A DNA stretch of 64,000 bases from positions 992,001 to 1,056,000 of the forward strand of contig NZ_SPNT01000001.1 in NCBI RefSeq assembly GCF_004959855.1. Reading direction: 5' to 3'. The notes under the pieces were generated by a model that saw only the letters and a list, made by a program, of their open reading frames with translations, ran no database searches and was not told where the DNA came from. The position numbers and the translations under genes are program-made. Source of the DNA: Nitratireductor sp. XY-223 (lineage in GTDB: Bacteria; Pseudomonadota; Alphaproteobacteria; Rhizobiales; Rhizobiaceae). Shown in pieces: positions 37,852 through 46,605 of this stretch (positions within the stretch are counted from its first letter, which is position 1; every line of letters begins with the position of its first letter).

Positions 37852-38517
37852 ATGTTTGGGCTGGATGTACTGGTCAGCGTCGCCAACGTCGTTTATCTCG
37901 CATCCTATTCGGTGCGGGACATATTGTGGCTGCGCATCCTGACCGTTGTCGGCGCCACGCTTTTAATGCCCTACTACTATCTCCAGGCGGCGCCGCTTTG
38001 GGCGCCGATCGGGTGGAACGTCGTCTTCATGACGATCAATCTCTTCTGGATCGTGCGGCTGGCGCTGGACCGCAGGCCCGTGCCCTTTACCGACGAGGAA
38101 CGGCGGATCTACCGAATCGCCTTCCGCAACATCCGTGAGCGCGAGGCGTTCCGGCTCTTCCGCATGGGCGCCTGGTCATCCGTCCGGCCGGGAACGGCGC
38201 TTCTAACCCAGGGTGAGACGGTGAAGCATCTTTCGGTCATCGTTTCCGGCAAGGTCAGTGTCGAGATGGACGGCAAGGAAGTGGACACGCTGGGCGAGGG
38301 CCGTTTCCTCGGCGGCGACGCGTTTCTCCACAGGGGCAGTGCCTATGATGCGCCGGTGAGCGTCACGACGACGGAGCAGACCCGCATCATCGCATGGCGG
38401 TTCGATGCGCTGGAGGCCCTTTTTGACAAGGACATGCGCCTCGAGGTCGACATCGAGGCGAGCCTCGGGCTGGAGCTCTCGCGCTTCCTGCAGACCGCCC
38501 GCGCGCGGCTGATGTGA
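37852..38517 (+). CDS. Popeye-domain cyclic-nucleotide-binding-like membrane protein
   Basis: A 221-residue protein. Three hydrophobic segments lie in the first 75 residues: VLVSVANVVYLASYSVRDIL, ILTVVGATLLMPYYYLQ and VVFMTINLFWIVRLAL. A cytoplasmic cNMP-binding-fold domain follows, with AWSSVRPGTALLTQGETVKHL, VIVSGKVSVEMDG and LGEGRFLGGDAFL. This is the layout of Popeye proteins, which bind cAMP in animals. The ATG at 37852 has GGGGGCAAAGC ahead of it and is preferred to one 12 codons upstream. The last ~18 codons are copied at 39,798-39,851. Confidence 0.85.
   Translation: MFGLDVLVSVANVVYLASYSVRDILWLRILTVVGATLLMPYYYLQAAPLWAPIGWNVVFMTINLFWIVRLALDRRPVPFTDEERRIYRIAFRNIREREAFRLFRMGAWSSVRPGTALLTQGETVKHLSVIVSGKVSVEMDGKEVDTLGEGRFLGGDAFLHRGSAYDAPVSVTTTEQTRIIAWRFDALEALFDKDMRLEVDIEASLGLELSRFLQTARARLM
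38463..38516. repeat. Direct repeat C, copy 1 (3' end of Popeye gene)
   Basis: 54 bases encoding the C-terminus GLELSRFLQTARARLM. Repeated at 39,798-39,851 with about five substitutions in the same orientation. Confidence 0.85.
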
Positions 38518-38607
38518 CGCCATAGTGGTACCGGTTCGAAGGGTGTCTTCAGGTCTGGCCCGATTGCGGGCTGGGCCGTGCTTCAGCCGATGGCGCGAAT
38601 TGGCAGA

Positions 38608-39027
38608 CTACCGTAACGTGAAGTCGCAACGGTCGGTTCCGGGATCCTCGGCAGTGCGGCAGTAAACACGCAGAGTCCGCTGGCCGGCGTAATCAACATC
38701 GCCTTCCGCGACAAAGTACAAGTGTTCGCTCGGGGCGTTGTATTGCTGCCAGTATTCGATGCGGTGATATCCGAGTGACGGAACGGAAACCACGTGGCTG
38801 CCAAGCCGGTTGAACGTGTATTTCTTGCCGTCAATGCTGAGCTGCATCTCAAATTGCGCATCTTGCGGAGCGGTGTCGTTGACAAGCTGGATTGTCAATT
38901 CGTCGGGCGACGGAGCCACCGGATCCGGATCGCCCGCGAACAGCTCAAAAATGCGGTCACTCTCAATTATCGCGACGACGATGGCAACAAAGCCTGCAAT
39001 GAGCGCAACTTTTACTTCTGTTCGCAC
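38608..39027 (-). CDS. Membrane-anchored small protein, function unknown
   Basis: A 139-residue protein: N-terminal transmembrane segment (VALIAGFVAIVVAIIES), then an extracytoplasmic domain of about 105 residues, beta-rich by composition, with ELTIQLVNDTAPQDAQFEM and HRIEYWQQYNAPSEHLYFVA. Two Cys near the end (YCRT, RCDF) could form a disulfide. No family recognised. The gene lies between the two copies of direct repeat C. Confidence 0.68.
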   Translation of the reverse strand: MRTEVKVALIAGFVAIVVAIIESDRIFELFAGDPDPVAPSPDELTIQLVNDTAPQDAQFEMQLSIDGKKYTFNRLGSHVVSVPSLGYHRIEYWQQYNAPSEHLYFVAEGDVDYAGQRTLRVYCRTAEDPGTDRCDFTLR

Positions 39028-39193
39028 AACATCCCCCAGTACAATTGCAACGGCTGCTTACTCAATCACTTTTTATGCCGATTTTCGACCCTGCTTGATT
39101 GGACGCCCCCGCCTCTGGCAGAGGTGGCCGTGTTGGTTGCAGTGCGGTCTTTGTGCTAACAATTGCAGATTGTGTCATTCCGGAACTGTGAGG

Positions 39194-39796
39194 ATGTCGA
39201 AAATCTTTCGCCTCTTATCCGCGGCCCTTCTTTTCGTCCTGTCGGCGGGTCCGGCGCTGGCAAATTGCGATTGGAACCGGATCATCTGGGCGACAGAACA
39301 ACGCGGTGAGCGCTGGGTGCTTTACTTCGGCGACACGTTCTCCCACTACGGAACCAACGCCTATCTGGAATTGTGGAAAGCCAGGGAAATCAAGCTGCGT
39401 ATGTACGGCCTGTTCTCCTGCTCGCAGGGGCAGGTCGTCTGCCGTTTGTTTGTCATCGATGACCACTACACGCCGCAGGCCTATTTCCTGCCCCACGACG
39501 ATGTCAGACCCGGCAAGGAAATCACGAGGGCGATTCTCGAGGATCTCGACGCCAACGCGGACGGGCGTCTGGATTTCCTGATTCTGGCCGGCCTGAGACA
39601 GGGCTTGTACTACGGAATTCGGCCCGACGAAAAATACGCGGATATATACGATCCGAAATACAGTGATGGCGTTCATCTGCCGCATGGCAACATATTCAGC
39701 TATCTCAACTGCCGGAAAACCGATCTGGATCCGAGCGAGTACAAGGCGCCGATATTCCATCCGAATTCGAGAAAATCCGTTTCGGGATCGCGGTGA
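39194..39796 (+). CDS. Secreted protein with EF-hand-like loop
   Basis: A 200-residue protein with a Sec signal (LLSAALLFVLSAGPALA). The mature part begins NCDWNRIIWATEQRGERW. It includes LEDLDANADGRLDFLIL, a DxNxDGxxDF loop that looks like a calcium-binding EF-hand or dockerin loop. Cys residues (NCD, SCSQ, VCRL, NCRK) suggest disulfides. Not recognised otherwise. Its stop at 39,796 lies directly before direct repeat C copy 2. Confidence 0.7.
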   Translation: MSKIFRLLSAALLFVLSAGPALANCDWNRIIWATEQRGERWVLYFGDTFSHYGTNAYLELWKAREIKLRMYGLFSCSQGQVVCRLFVIDDHYTPQAYFLPHDDVRPGKEITRAILEDLDANADGRLDFLILAGLRQGLYYGIRPDEKYADIYDPKYSDGVHLPHGNIFSYLNCRKTDLDPSEYKAPIFHPNSRKSVSGSR

Positions 39797-39797
39797 A

Positions 39798-39851
39798 CCT
39801 CGGGCTGGAGCTCTCGCGCTTCATGCAGACCGACCGTGCGCGGCTGACGTG
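39798..39851. repeat. Direct repeat C, copy 2
   Basis: Partner of 38,463-38,516. The remaining sequence to 40,149 is about 300 bases in which I see no gene. Confidence 0.85.
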
Positions 39852-40149
39852 GGGTGCCTAATTCCCGTGGCGGTCCGGTTGCGAGCCCATGGACCACGCG
39901 CAATCGTTTGTGATCGCCGGATCCGCGTCTTGAGATGTCGCTCCTGACAGGCCGACAGTGCATGCGCGCTTTAGTGCTTATACTTCAAAGTCTTAGCCGA
40001 CAGAGCCCGCCGGGATCCGCACGAACTGGAACCCAGCGTCGAAGGCGGCCTTTACGCCACGCCAGGCTTTTCTGTCCACTTCCCTGCTCTAGGCACTCAG
40101 GCAACAGCCCCCGCGGATCATCCGGTTTCACGGACAGCTTTCAGCTGCC

Positions 40150-41208
40150 CTAGAATGTGCCGCCTGGCGGCCGGTGCGTGCAGTCGGCATCCTTGTCGAA
40201 CGGCATTCTGCAATAGCGCAATTCGGTGTAGCGCGTGAAGCTGCCGACATCCTTGCTCATATCTCCGGCGGTTTCCGGAAAGAACGGGCGCATGCATTCG
40301 ATTGTCTTGCTTGCCGCGTGTTTGAATGCCTGTTTTTCTCCGTCGGAGAAAAGAAAGTCGTCAAACGCATAAAGACCCGCGCGCTCCCACAGATTGCCTT
40401 CATGATCGTCCTGCGCCGCCTCCAGGAATTTCGCACCGGTAGCGATTGCCGGTGCGGCGCATTCGTAGAACGCGGTGTGAATGTCCTTTGCCGCCTTGCT
40501 GATCTTGTCAGCATAAAGCCTCAGCTCGTGCTTGTAGCGATCCGCCTCGGCGGCAGGCAGCCAGATTGCGTGGATGCCCGATTCACTCGACAGGGTGGCA
40601 TCGCTCACGGCATCCGCGAGGACGCGCATCTCGTAAAGCAGCGACAGATAGTTCTGGTTGATCCCCATAAAGTTCGAATAATTGTCGAGCGAAAACATCC
40701 CGCGGATTTGCGCCCTGGTGATTTCGTCAAAGTAGTTTTGCACGCCCGTGTTCAGCCCGTCGATGGCGGGATTGCGCGCCAAAATCGCCGGCGCCAGATA
40801 GCGCCGGAAATGCCCATGGCTGCGCAATGGAACGAGGTCGCTGAACAAGGGCCGCAATTCAAGGTCCAGTTCCTCGGCAAAAACGGCGAGTTCGCTGAGA
40901 TGAACAAGCGTTTCCAGCGCCTCCGGCCCTTCGTCCGGGACGGCCGGCAGTTCTACAACCGGGTTCTCCGCGACATCAGGCAGGGGAATGTCGACCCCAT
41001 CGACATAAACCAGCTGGCACATGTCACTGGGCTTGAGGTCTTCGTCATAAAGGATCAGCAGCTCGTAGCCGGGCCCGATTTCGGCGTCGCAGGGCAGCAA
41101 TATCCGGCCGGTGTCGTCGATAACGCCGGTCTCCTGCTGCGCCATGCCCGGCGCGGTCATGACGAGCCACAGCAAGGCCACGCGCCAGAAGGTGCCGATC
41201 GTTCCCAT
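40150..41208 (-). CDS. Secreted protein, function unknown
   Basis: A 352-residue protein with a Sec signal (FWRVALLWLVMTAPGMAQQ). A proline/acidic N-terminal region (about 60-95) is followed by a mostly helical domain with SELAVFAEELDLELRPLFSD, a DGLNTGVQNYFDEITRAQIR segment and KAAKDIHTAFYECAAPAIA. Four or more Cys are present. No family recognised. The start ATG at 41208 follows AGGGAGGCAATC, an adequate ribosome site. Confidence 0.7.
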   Translation of the reverse strand: MGTIGTFWRVALLWLVMTAPGMAQQETGVIDDTGRILLPCDAEIGPGYELLILYDEDLKPSDMCQLVYVDGVDIPLPDVAENPVVELPAVPDEGPEALETLVHLSELAVFAEELDLELRPLFSDLVPLRSHGHFRRYLAPAILARNPAIDGLNTGVQNYFDEITRAQIRGMFSLDNYSNFMGINQNYLSLLYEMRVLADAVSDATLSSESGIHAIWLPAAEADRYKHELRLYADKISKAAKDIHTAFYECAAPAIATGAKFLEAAQDDHEGNLWERAGLYAFDDFLFSDGEKQAFKHAASKTIECMRPFFPETAGDMSKDVGSFTRYTELRYCRMPFDKDADCTHRPPGGTF

Positions 41209-41363
41209 GATTGCCTCCCTCTTCGTGTCTGCCGAAGTTGTAGCATAGCGTCCGCGCTTCTCCACCCGACGCGTTTCTTGATCCGCCGGTTCTGCGCCGC
41301 TAACCTTCGCCGCAGGCTGGCGATGCAACCTGCCGGTCGGCGCAATTCAGGAACGGAGCTGAG

Positions 41364-42713
41364 ATGAGTCTGGTCCGCCGCGTGAGCGATCGCTGGAACG
41401 AACAACTGGCGAAGAGCGGACCGGGCGACGTCGAGCGCCTGCTCGGCACGCAGCAGCAAAGGCGGCTTTTGATCCGCGACCGCCCGCTCTGCACGGTGGC
41501 GAAGCCGCATTTTGTCAGCGACAGCGAACTTCAAAGGCACGGGCATGTGGTCAACGTCCTGTCGAACGCGCTGGTCCATGCCCGCAACTATGTCGTCGCC
41601 AACCGCGAGCGCGAGGCCGCGCATCTCGGGCGCTATTACGACTGGATCGGCGACCTCATGCACCTGGAGCCGGGCGAGGCCGATCACGGCGCGATCACCC
41701 GCCTCGACGGCTTCCGGGCCGGTGCCGGGATGCATTTCATCGAACTCAATGCCGACTGCCCGGGCGGCGCCGGCCACAATGACGGGCTGGCGGAGGTCTT
41801 CCAGGCGCTGGAGACCTTCAAGGCCGTTAGCGGCGATTTCGACCTGCGGCCCCTGATGCTGCAGCCGGCCATGGGCAAGGCGCTGATGGATGCCTGGCGC
41901 GACTGGGGCGGCGCCCGCCCGCCGGTGCTGGGGATCATCGGATGGTTCGAGAGTTTCGGCACCACCGCCGAGGCCGTCGCCAGCGATGCGGAGCCGTTGC
42001 GCGATGCCGGGATCGCGGGCATTGTCGCCGACCATCCCGAAGCACTTGAATTCGATGGCCGCAGATTGCGCCTCGGCGGGACGGAGATCGATCTCGTCTA
42101 CCGGCTCATGCTGACGCGCGACGTCCTCGTTCAACGCGATACGCTGAAGCCGCTGCTCGAGGCGCTGCGGAAGAACGCCGTGTGCATGGTGAACCCGTTC
42201 CGTGCCGAGCTGATGGGCCACAAGGCGCTCTTTGCCCTCATCACCGATCCCGATGTCGATCTCGGCCTTTCAGCGGCGGAGCGCGAGACCGTCCGCGACC
42301 ACGTGCCATGGGGGCGGCCATTGCGGGAGGCCGCGACGCTCGACCGCGAGGGGCGCCGGGTCGACCTGATCGACCATGTGCTGGAAAACCGCGAGACGCT
42401 CGTTTTAAAGCCGACCCACGCGGCGAAGGGAGAGGGTGTCGAACTCGGCTGGCACCACGATGCATCCTCCTGGGAAGCGGCGGTGCGGGCGGCGCTCGAC
42501 GCCGACTGCATTGTCCAGGAGCGCGTGCCGATGCGCAGCGTCTCCTATCCCGCCGCCGAGCCCGGCCTGCCGGAACGGGAGATGTTCGAGGACACCGACC
42601 CGCTGGTCGCAAGGGGGACGCTCGCCGGTTATCTCACGCGCGTTTCGGAAATGGAGATCGTCAACGTCTCCAAGGAGGGCAGCGTCGTGCCGTCCTTCGT
42701 CGTCGGGGGGTGA
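41364..42713 (+). CDS. Circularly permuted ATP-grasp-like protein
   Basis: A 449-residue cytosolic protein. KPHFVSDSELQRHGHVVNVL and GMHFIELNADCPGGAGHNDG in the first half, LVYRLMLTRDVL and MVNPFRAELMGHKALFAL in the middle, and ETLVLKPTHAAKGEGVELGWH near the end match the glutathionylspermidine-synthase/CP-ATP-grasp superfamily. Such enzymes form amide bonds from carboxylates and amines, or serve in peptide and polyketide tailoring. The substrate is unknown. ATG at 41364 follows GGAACGGAGCTGAG. Confidence 0.8.
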   Translation: MSLVRRVSDRWNEQLAKSGPGDVERLLGTQQQRRLLIRDRPLCTVAKPHFVSDSELQRHGHVVNVLSNALVHARNYVVANREREAAHLGRYYDWIGDLMHLEPGEADHGAITRLDGFRAGAGMHFIELNADCPGGAGHNDGLAEVFQALETFKAVSGDFDLRPLMLQPAMGKALMDAWRDWGGARPPVLGIIGWFESFGTTAEAVASDAEPLRDAGIAGIVADHPEALEFDGRRLRLGGTEIDLVYRLMLTRDVLVQRDTLKPLLEALRKNAVCMVNPFRAELMGHKALFALITDPDVDLGLSAAERETVRDHVPWGRPLREAATLDREGRRVDLIDHVLENRETLVLKPTHAAKGEGVELGWHHDASSWEAAVRAALDADCIVQERVPMRSVSYPAAEPGLPEREMFEDTDPLVARGTLAGYLTRVSEMEIVNVSKEGSVVPSFVVGG

Positions 42714-42735
42714 TCGATCCCGGTCCCACCTTGCT

Positions 42736-43449
42736 TCAGTGGCTCAGCGGCGACAGGCGCAGGGTCACGCCGGCATCCGGATTGGATAGGACCAGCTCCC
42801 GCGAAAACGGGCTGAACACCTGGTCAATCCGACCCTGCAGACCGGCCAGGATGGCTTTTTCCTGAGATGCCAGGGCCTCCGAGGGGCAGGCCGCCTTGGT
42901 CATTGTGACCGGGCCGTCGATCAGCAAAATTCGGCCGTCGAAACTGCCACTGGTTATGAATTGATTGCAGCCGGTCGATCCGGACACCGCACCGTCGGGC
43001 GCGAAGGCCACGAAGGCCTCGGCAACCGGGGCCTCACCGTTGAGCGCCGTCAGGCTCCAGCGCAGCTGCTCCGCCGCATTCGCGGGGGCCTGCTGGGCAC
43101 TTTCTTCAAGGTAGCGCCCGGCCACCCAGCCCTCGATGCCGTCATAGGCGATCCTGCACCACGTTCGGCGTTCCGACGCCTCGCGCTCCTCCTCGGTTGC
43201 ATCCAGCCATTCGGCAAAGCTCAGTCCACCCTCGCATCCGAGGTTTTCGATACCGTTTCCGTCCGGCGGTATCTCGCCGATCTTCTCCGCCTTCGGGTTC
43301 GGCTCCCGGCGGATATTGAGCACGTCATCTGCGGCGACGCCGCGCACCATGAAAAAGTCGGGCCCGTCCGCCGTGGCGAGAGCCACGGATACCGCCGCAA
43401 GCAGCATGCCGACGGCCAGCGCAAGTCTTGCCGTAAAATCGGCTTTCAT
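42736..43449 (-). CDS. Secreted SH3-like plus META-domain protein
   Basis: A 237-residue protein with a Sec signal (LALAVGMLLAAVSVALATA). An SH3-type domain spans about 34-115 (DVLNIRREPNPKAEKIGEI; WCRIAYDGIEGWVAGRYL). A META/HslJ-like domain spans about 125-230 (AFAPDGAVSGSTGCNQFI; GPVTMTKAACPSEALASQEK). HslJ-type domains are linked to stress and novobiocin resistance, and SH3 domains bind cell-wall peptides. Probably periplasmic. Confidence 0.88.
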   Translation of the reverse strand: MKADFTARLALAVGMLLAAVSVALATADGPDFFMVRGVAADDVLNIRREPNPKAEKIGEIPPDGNGIENLGCEGGLSFAEWLDATEEEREASERRTWCRIAYDGIEGWVAGRYLEESAQQAPANAAEQLRWSLTALNGEAPVAEAFVAFAPDGAVSGSTGCNQFITSGSFDGRILLIDGPVTMTKAACPSEALASQEKAILAGLQGRIDQVFSPFSRELVLSNPDAGVTLRLSPLSH

Positions 43450-43570
43450 GAATCTACCCGTTCCCGTGTTTCGGTCGGAAAAACCGGTCTTTCCGATTCC
43501 GCAACCGTGCCATGGCGGGAGGCTGGCATTAAACGGGAAATTAGTAAACTGTCAGCGCGGAGGGTCTTGC

Positions 43571-44401
43571 ATGAAGATCGTTATCCTGACCTTCGATCTG
43601 CCGGAGGCGAATGTCGTCACGCGCGCGCTGCTTCATGAGCTGCCCGGCGAGGTGACGGGCATCGTCGCGTCGACCGCGATGATCGCCGGCAAGACCGACC
43701 GCGTGGCAATCGTGCGTCTCGGGAAAGCCATGGGTTGGCGTTATGGCGGAAGCTGGCTGGTTCACCGGTGGCTTGCAGGGCTCGGTGCATTGAGCCTGCG
43801 CCTTCGGCGCAAGCCCGCCGGTGTCGGCTCGCTCAAGGCGCTGGCGCGGGAGGCGGGCATTCCAGTGTTCGCCACAAGGGACGCCGGCAGCGTTGAGTGC
43901 CTCGAAAGGGTGCGGTCGTGGGCGCCGGACCTGATCGTCTCCAACTATTTCAACCAGGTGATCCGCCGGCCGATGCTGGCGATCCCGAGGGTCGGCACGA
44001 TCAACATGCATCCGGCGCTCTTGCCTCGGAACCGGGGCCTGATGCCGTGTTTCTGGGCGATGGCGAATGGCGATCCGACCACCGGCGCGACGGTCCACTG
44101 GGTGGATGAAAGCCTCGACACGGGCAACATCATCCTGCAGGGCAGCGTTCCCGTTCACGAAGGGGAATCGGTGATTTCCCTGTCCGAGCGCTGCAGCGAA
44201 TGCGGCGCCGGCCTGCTGCTCGAATGCATTTCGAAACTCCGCGGGGGCAGGGTGCCGGGCGAGCCGCAGGATGAAACGAAGCGGAGCTACTATTCCTGGC
44301 CCAGCCCCGGCGGCATCCGGCGCCTCTACCGGCGCGGCCACCGCTACGGCTCGGTTGCCGAGATGTGGCGGCAGGTCGGGCGGGCGCGGATGCAGGATTA
44401 G
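43571..44401 (+). CDS. N10-formyltetrahydrofolate-dependent formyltransferase-like protein
   Basis: A 276-residue protein of the formyltransferase fold. The catalytic region is INMHPALLPRNRGLMPCFW, with ATVHWVDESLDTGNIILQ giving the conserved Asp. It is shorter than methionyl-tRNA formyltransferase and lacks its C-terminal tRNA domain. Sugar or amino-acid formylation is therefore possible. ATG at 43571 follows GGAGGGTCTTGC. The last ~80 bases are repeated nearly exactly at 45,621-45,699, and a diverged 3' fragment sits at 47,446-47,718. Confidence 0.85.
   Translation: MKIVILTFDLPEANVVTRALLHELPGEVTGIVASTAMIAGKTDRVAIVRLGKAMGWRYGGSWLVHRWLAGLGALSLRLRRKPAGVGSLKALAREAGIPVFATRDAGSVECLERVRSWAPDLIVSNYFNQVIRRPMLAIPRVGTINMHPALLPRNRGLMPCFWAMANGDPTTGATVHWVDESLDTGNIILQGSVPVHEGESVISLSERCSECGAGLLLECISKLRGGRVPGEPQDETKRSYYSWPSPGGIRRLYRRGHRYGSVAEMWRQVGRARMQD
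44308..44388. repeat. Direct repeat D, resident copy (3' end of formyltransferase gene)
   Basis: About 80 bases encoding GGIRRLYRRGHRYGSVAEMW and the following residues. Near-identical copy at 45,621-45,699, diverged copy within 47,446-47,620. Confidence 0.85.
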
Positions 44402-45549
44402 GCGGGGCTTCCGTCAGCGGTCTCCGCGGTTCCGTTGCCCGTCTCCGCGGCTTCATCGGCCGCCTGTTTTTTCTTGGCTTCGATCAGCCATTTCGGCAGC
44501 GCATAGCCGAGGTTATTCTCGAGCTTGAACAGCGGAGACCGGATATTTCGCGGAACCTTGCCGCTGGCAATGTCCATGACCTCCCAGTCGTTTTCCTTGT
44601 TCTCGGTTCTGCCCCAGATGGAGAACCGGTTCGGCTGTGCCTTGGCCGCGATATAGGAAAGAAGATGATTGCGGGTATCTTCCCATGGCTCTTCGTTGCG
44701 CGTGTCCTGAATGAGGTCGATCAGGATGATCGCGAAATTGGCAAGGCGGACGTTCTTTGTGCGAATAAACGCGGAAATACGCTCGGCATAGGCATTTATG
44801 AAATCGGCCGTTGCGTCGTTTTTCTGGATGATCTCCACGAACATCGACCAACTGATGGGGCGCGTGTCCTCCCACTTTGCCGATCTCTCGGTGATCACCT
44901 CGCCTAGCTCCATCGCCGCATCGCGCCACAGGACATAATCGCCCGGCAGATCATCGTTGGCCAGGACTGGGTCTATCTTGTGCGTGAGGTAGAAATCGAA
45001 GAAACCGCGCTTCGGATGCGCGGGCAGGGCCGTGACCGTGTTCTGATACCTTTCGATCGCGGAAAAGAACCGAAGGAACCTGTATATGCAGGTATCGCGC
45101 TTGTTCTCCTCCAGCGACGTGCGTGAAACCGTTGCGGGGTTCCACGGTTTCAGGTAGTCACCCGCGAAATCGCCGGCCTCATCGGGTTGATTTTTGAAGA
45201 TCTCCGCAAAGCGCGCGACAAGCCGTGTTGCTTCAAGAAGAACCATTTCCTGGTGCATGATGTGCTCCTGCCCCAATTGACGGTCGTCGAAACGCTCCTT
45301 GACCTCAAGCTTGGTCTCCTCGGTCACCTTTGTGAGCGCTTCGGTCTTGTCCAGCAGTTTCTCGATGTCTTCCTTGCTCGCGTATTTCTTGCCGAGCTCC
45401 TTCAGATAGGCCGCCAGGAACACGCCAAGGGCTGTGACGACAATCAACGCCGCCAGGGCCAACAGCTGGAATTCGGTCGATTGAACGACGGCAGCGGGGA
45501 ACTGCGACGTAATCTGTTCGACGATTTCAACGGGGATTTCGCTCGCCAT
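44398..45549 (-). CDS. Membrane-anchored coiled-coil protein, function unknown
   Basis: A 383-residue protein. One transmembrane helix (LLALAALIVVTALGVFLAAYL, about 27-47) precedes a coiled coil (about 50-85, with KKYASKEDIEKLLDKTEAL). A mostly helical cytoplasmic domain follows. Conserved-looking parts are HQEMVLLEATRLVARFAEIF, CIYRFLRFFSAIERYQNT and IILIDLIQDTRNEEPWEDTR. The tail is Ala/Thr/Glu-rich. I do not recognise a family. Its stop overlaps the end of the convergent formyltransferase gene by four bases, and it fills the interval between two copies of direct repeat D. Confidence 0.72.
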   Translation of the reverse strand: MASEIPVEIVEQITSQFPAAVVQSTEFQLLALAALIVVTALGVFLAAYLKELGKKYASKEDIEKLLDKTEALTKVTEETKLEVKERFDDRQLGQEHIMHQEMVLLEATRLVARFAEIFKNQPDEAGDFAGDYLKPWNPATVSRTSLEENKRDTCIYRFLRFFSAIERYQNTVTALPAHPKRGFFDFYLTHKIDPVLANDDLPGDYVLWRDAAMELGEVITERSAKWEDTRPISWSMFVEIIQKNDATADFINAYAERISAFIRTKNVRLANFAIILIDLIQDTRNEEPWEDTRNHLLSYIAAKAQPNRFSIWGRTENKENDWEVMDIASGKVPRNIRSPLFKLENNLGYALPKWLIEAKKKQAADEAAETGNGTAETADGSPA

Positions 45550-45620
45550 CTGCACCCTCACTCCAAAAGGTTGTGGACGCGTCAGAATACCACAACGACG
45601 GAAAAGGGGCCTGATGCCCT

Positions 45621-45699
45621 CCGGCGGCATCCGGCGCCTCTAGCGGCGCGGGCATCGCTACGGCTCGGTTGCCGAGATGTGGCGGCAGGTCGGGCGGGT
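45621..45699. repeat. Direct repeat D, second copy
   Basis: Near-identical to 44,308-44,388 (about four differences, one of which makes TAC into TAG). Located in the 308-base gap before the hemolysin III gene; no gene seen otherwise in that gap. Confidence 0.85.
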
Positions 45700-45857
45700 G
45701 GACACCTTCTTTCATTGAAGTGATTTCCCAACGGTTGCCCCTTGGGCGAAAACGGGTATCTGATGGCGGTGCTGCACAGATGGTGAGGCGCGGTTTTGCC
45801 GACGGCCATCGAAAGGACCGGCAGTTGCTGCCGCTTCGCAACGAGAATGAGGGACCC

Positions 45858-46526
45858 GTGAATTTGTCTTTCGCACATAGCCGCCCCGCATACAGCCGCG
45901 CCGAGCGGTTCAGCGATGGCGTGGTTCACGTCGTCGGCGTTTGCCTCGCCATGATCGCGGTTCCGTTGCTGATCGTGCTCACGGTCCTATTCCGTTCGGA
46001 GCCCGGCCCCGTTGTCGGGGTCTCGGTCTATGGAACGACACTGGTGGCGATGCTGTGCTTTTCGGCCCTCTACAACATGGTCGACAGCGCGCGGTGGACC
46101 GGCCTGCTCCGCCGTCTCGACCACTCGGCGATCTACATGAAAATTGCCGGAACCTATACGCCCTTCGTGCTCGTGTCCGGCGTTCCGGCGACCGGGCTTC
46201 TGACGGGCTTGTGGGGCGCCGCGACCGTCGGCTCGCTCCTGAAAATGCTCGCACCCGGCAGGTTCAAGTGGCTTGCGCTGGCGCTTTACCTCGCCATGGG
46301 CTGGGCCGTTTTGCTGGCCGGCGGCCCGATCATCGCGGGACTTTCCCCGGCGGTTTTCTGGATCGTAACCGCCGGCGGCATTGTCTACACCGCAGGCGTC
46401 GGGTTCCACCTTTCGGAGCGCCTGCCTTTCCACAACACGATCTGGCACGTCTTCGTGCTGGCGGGCAGCGTGCTGTTCTTCATCGCCGTTGCGGTGTTGA
46501 TCGCCAACCTGCCGATGGGCGGGTAG
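45858..46526 (+). CDS. Hemolysin III / PAQR-family membrane protein
   Basis: A 222-residue integral-membrane protein with about seven hydrophobic segments. ERFSDGVVHVVGV is the N-terminal motif. ALYNMVDSARWTGLLRRLDH and SAIYMKIAGTYTPF provide the family's conserved Ser/Asp/His. LSERLPFHNTIWHVFVLAG carries the late His pair that binds zinc in PAQR proteins. Hemolytic activity is not implied. The start is the GTG at 45858, preceded by GAATGAGGGACCC; no suitable ATG is nearby. Confidence 0.9.
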   Translation: MNLSFAHSRPAYSRAERFSDGVVHVVGVCLAMIAVPLLIVLTVLFRSEPGPVVGVSVYGTTLVAMLCFSALYNMVDSARWTGLLRRLDHSAIYMKIAGTYTPFVLVSGVPATGLLTGLWGAATVGSLLKMLAPGRFKWLALALYLAMGWAVLLAGGPIIAGLSPAVFWIVTAGGIVYTAGVGFHLSERLPFHNTIWHVFVLAGSVLFFIAVAVLIANLPMGG

Positions 46527-46605
46527 GAAGGCGGCGTTGACCCGCCACTGGCCGGCGGCGGCGAACCGGGCCGCCGGCGGTCTGTCAGGCGTGTATGGTC
46601 GGCTC

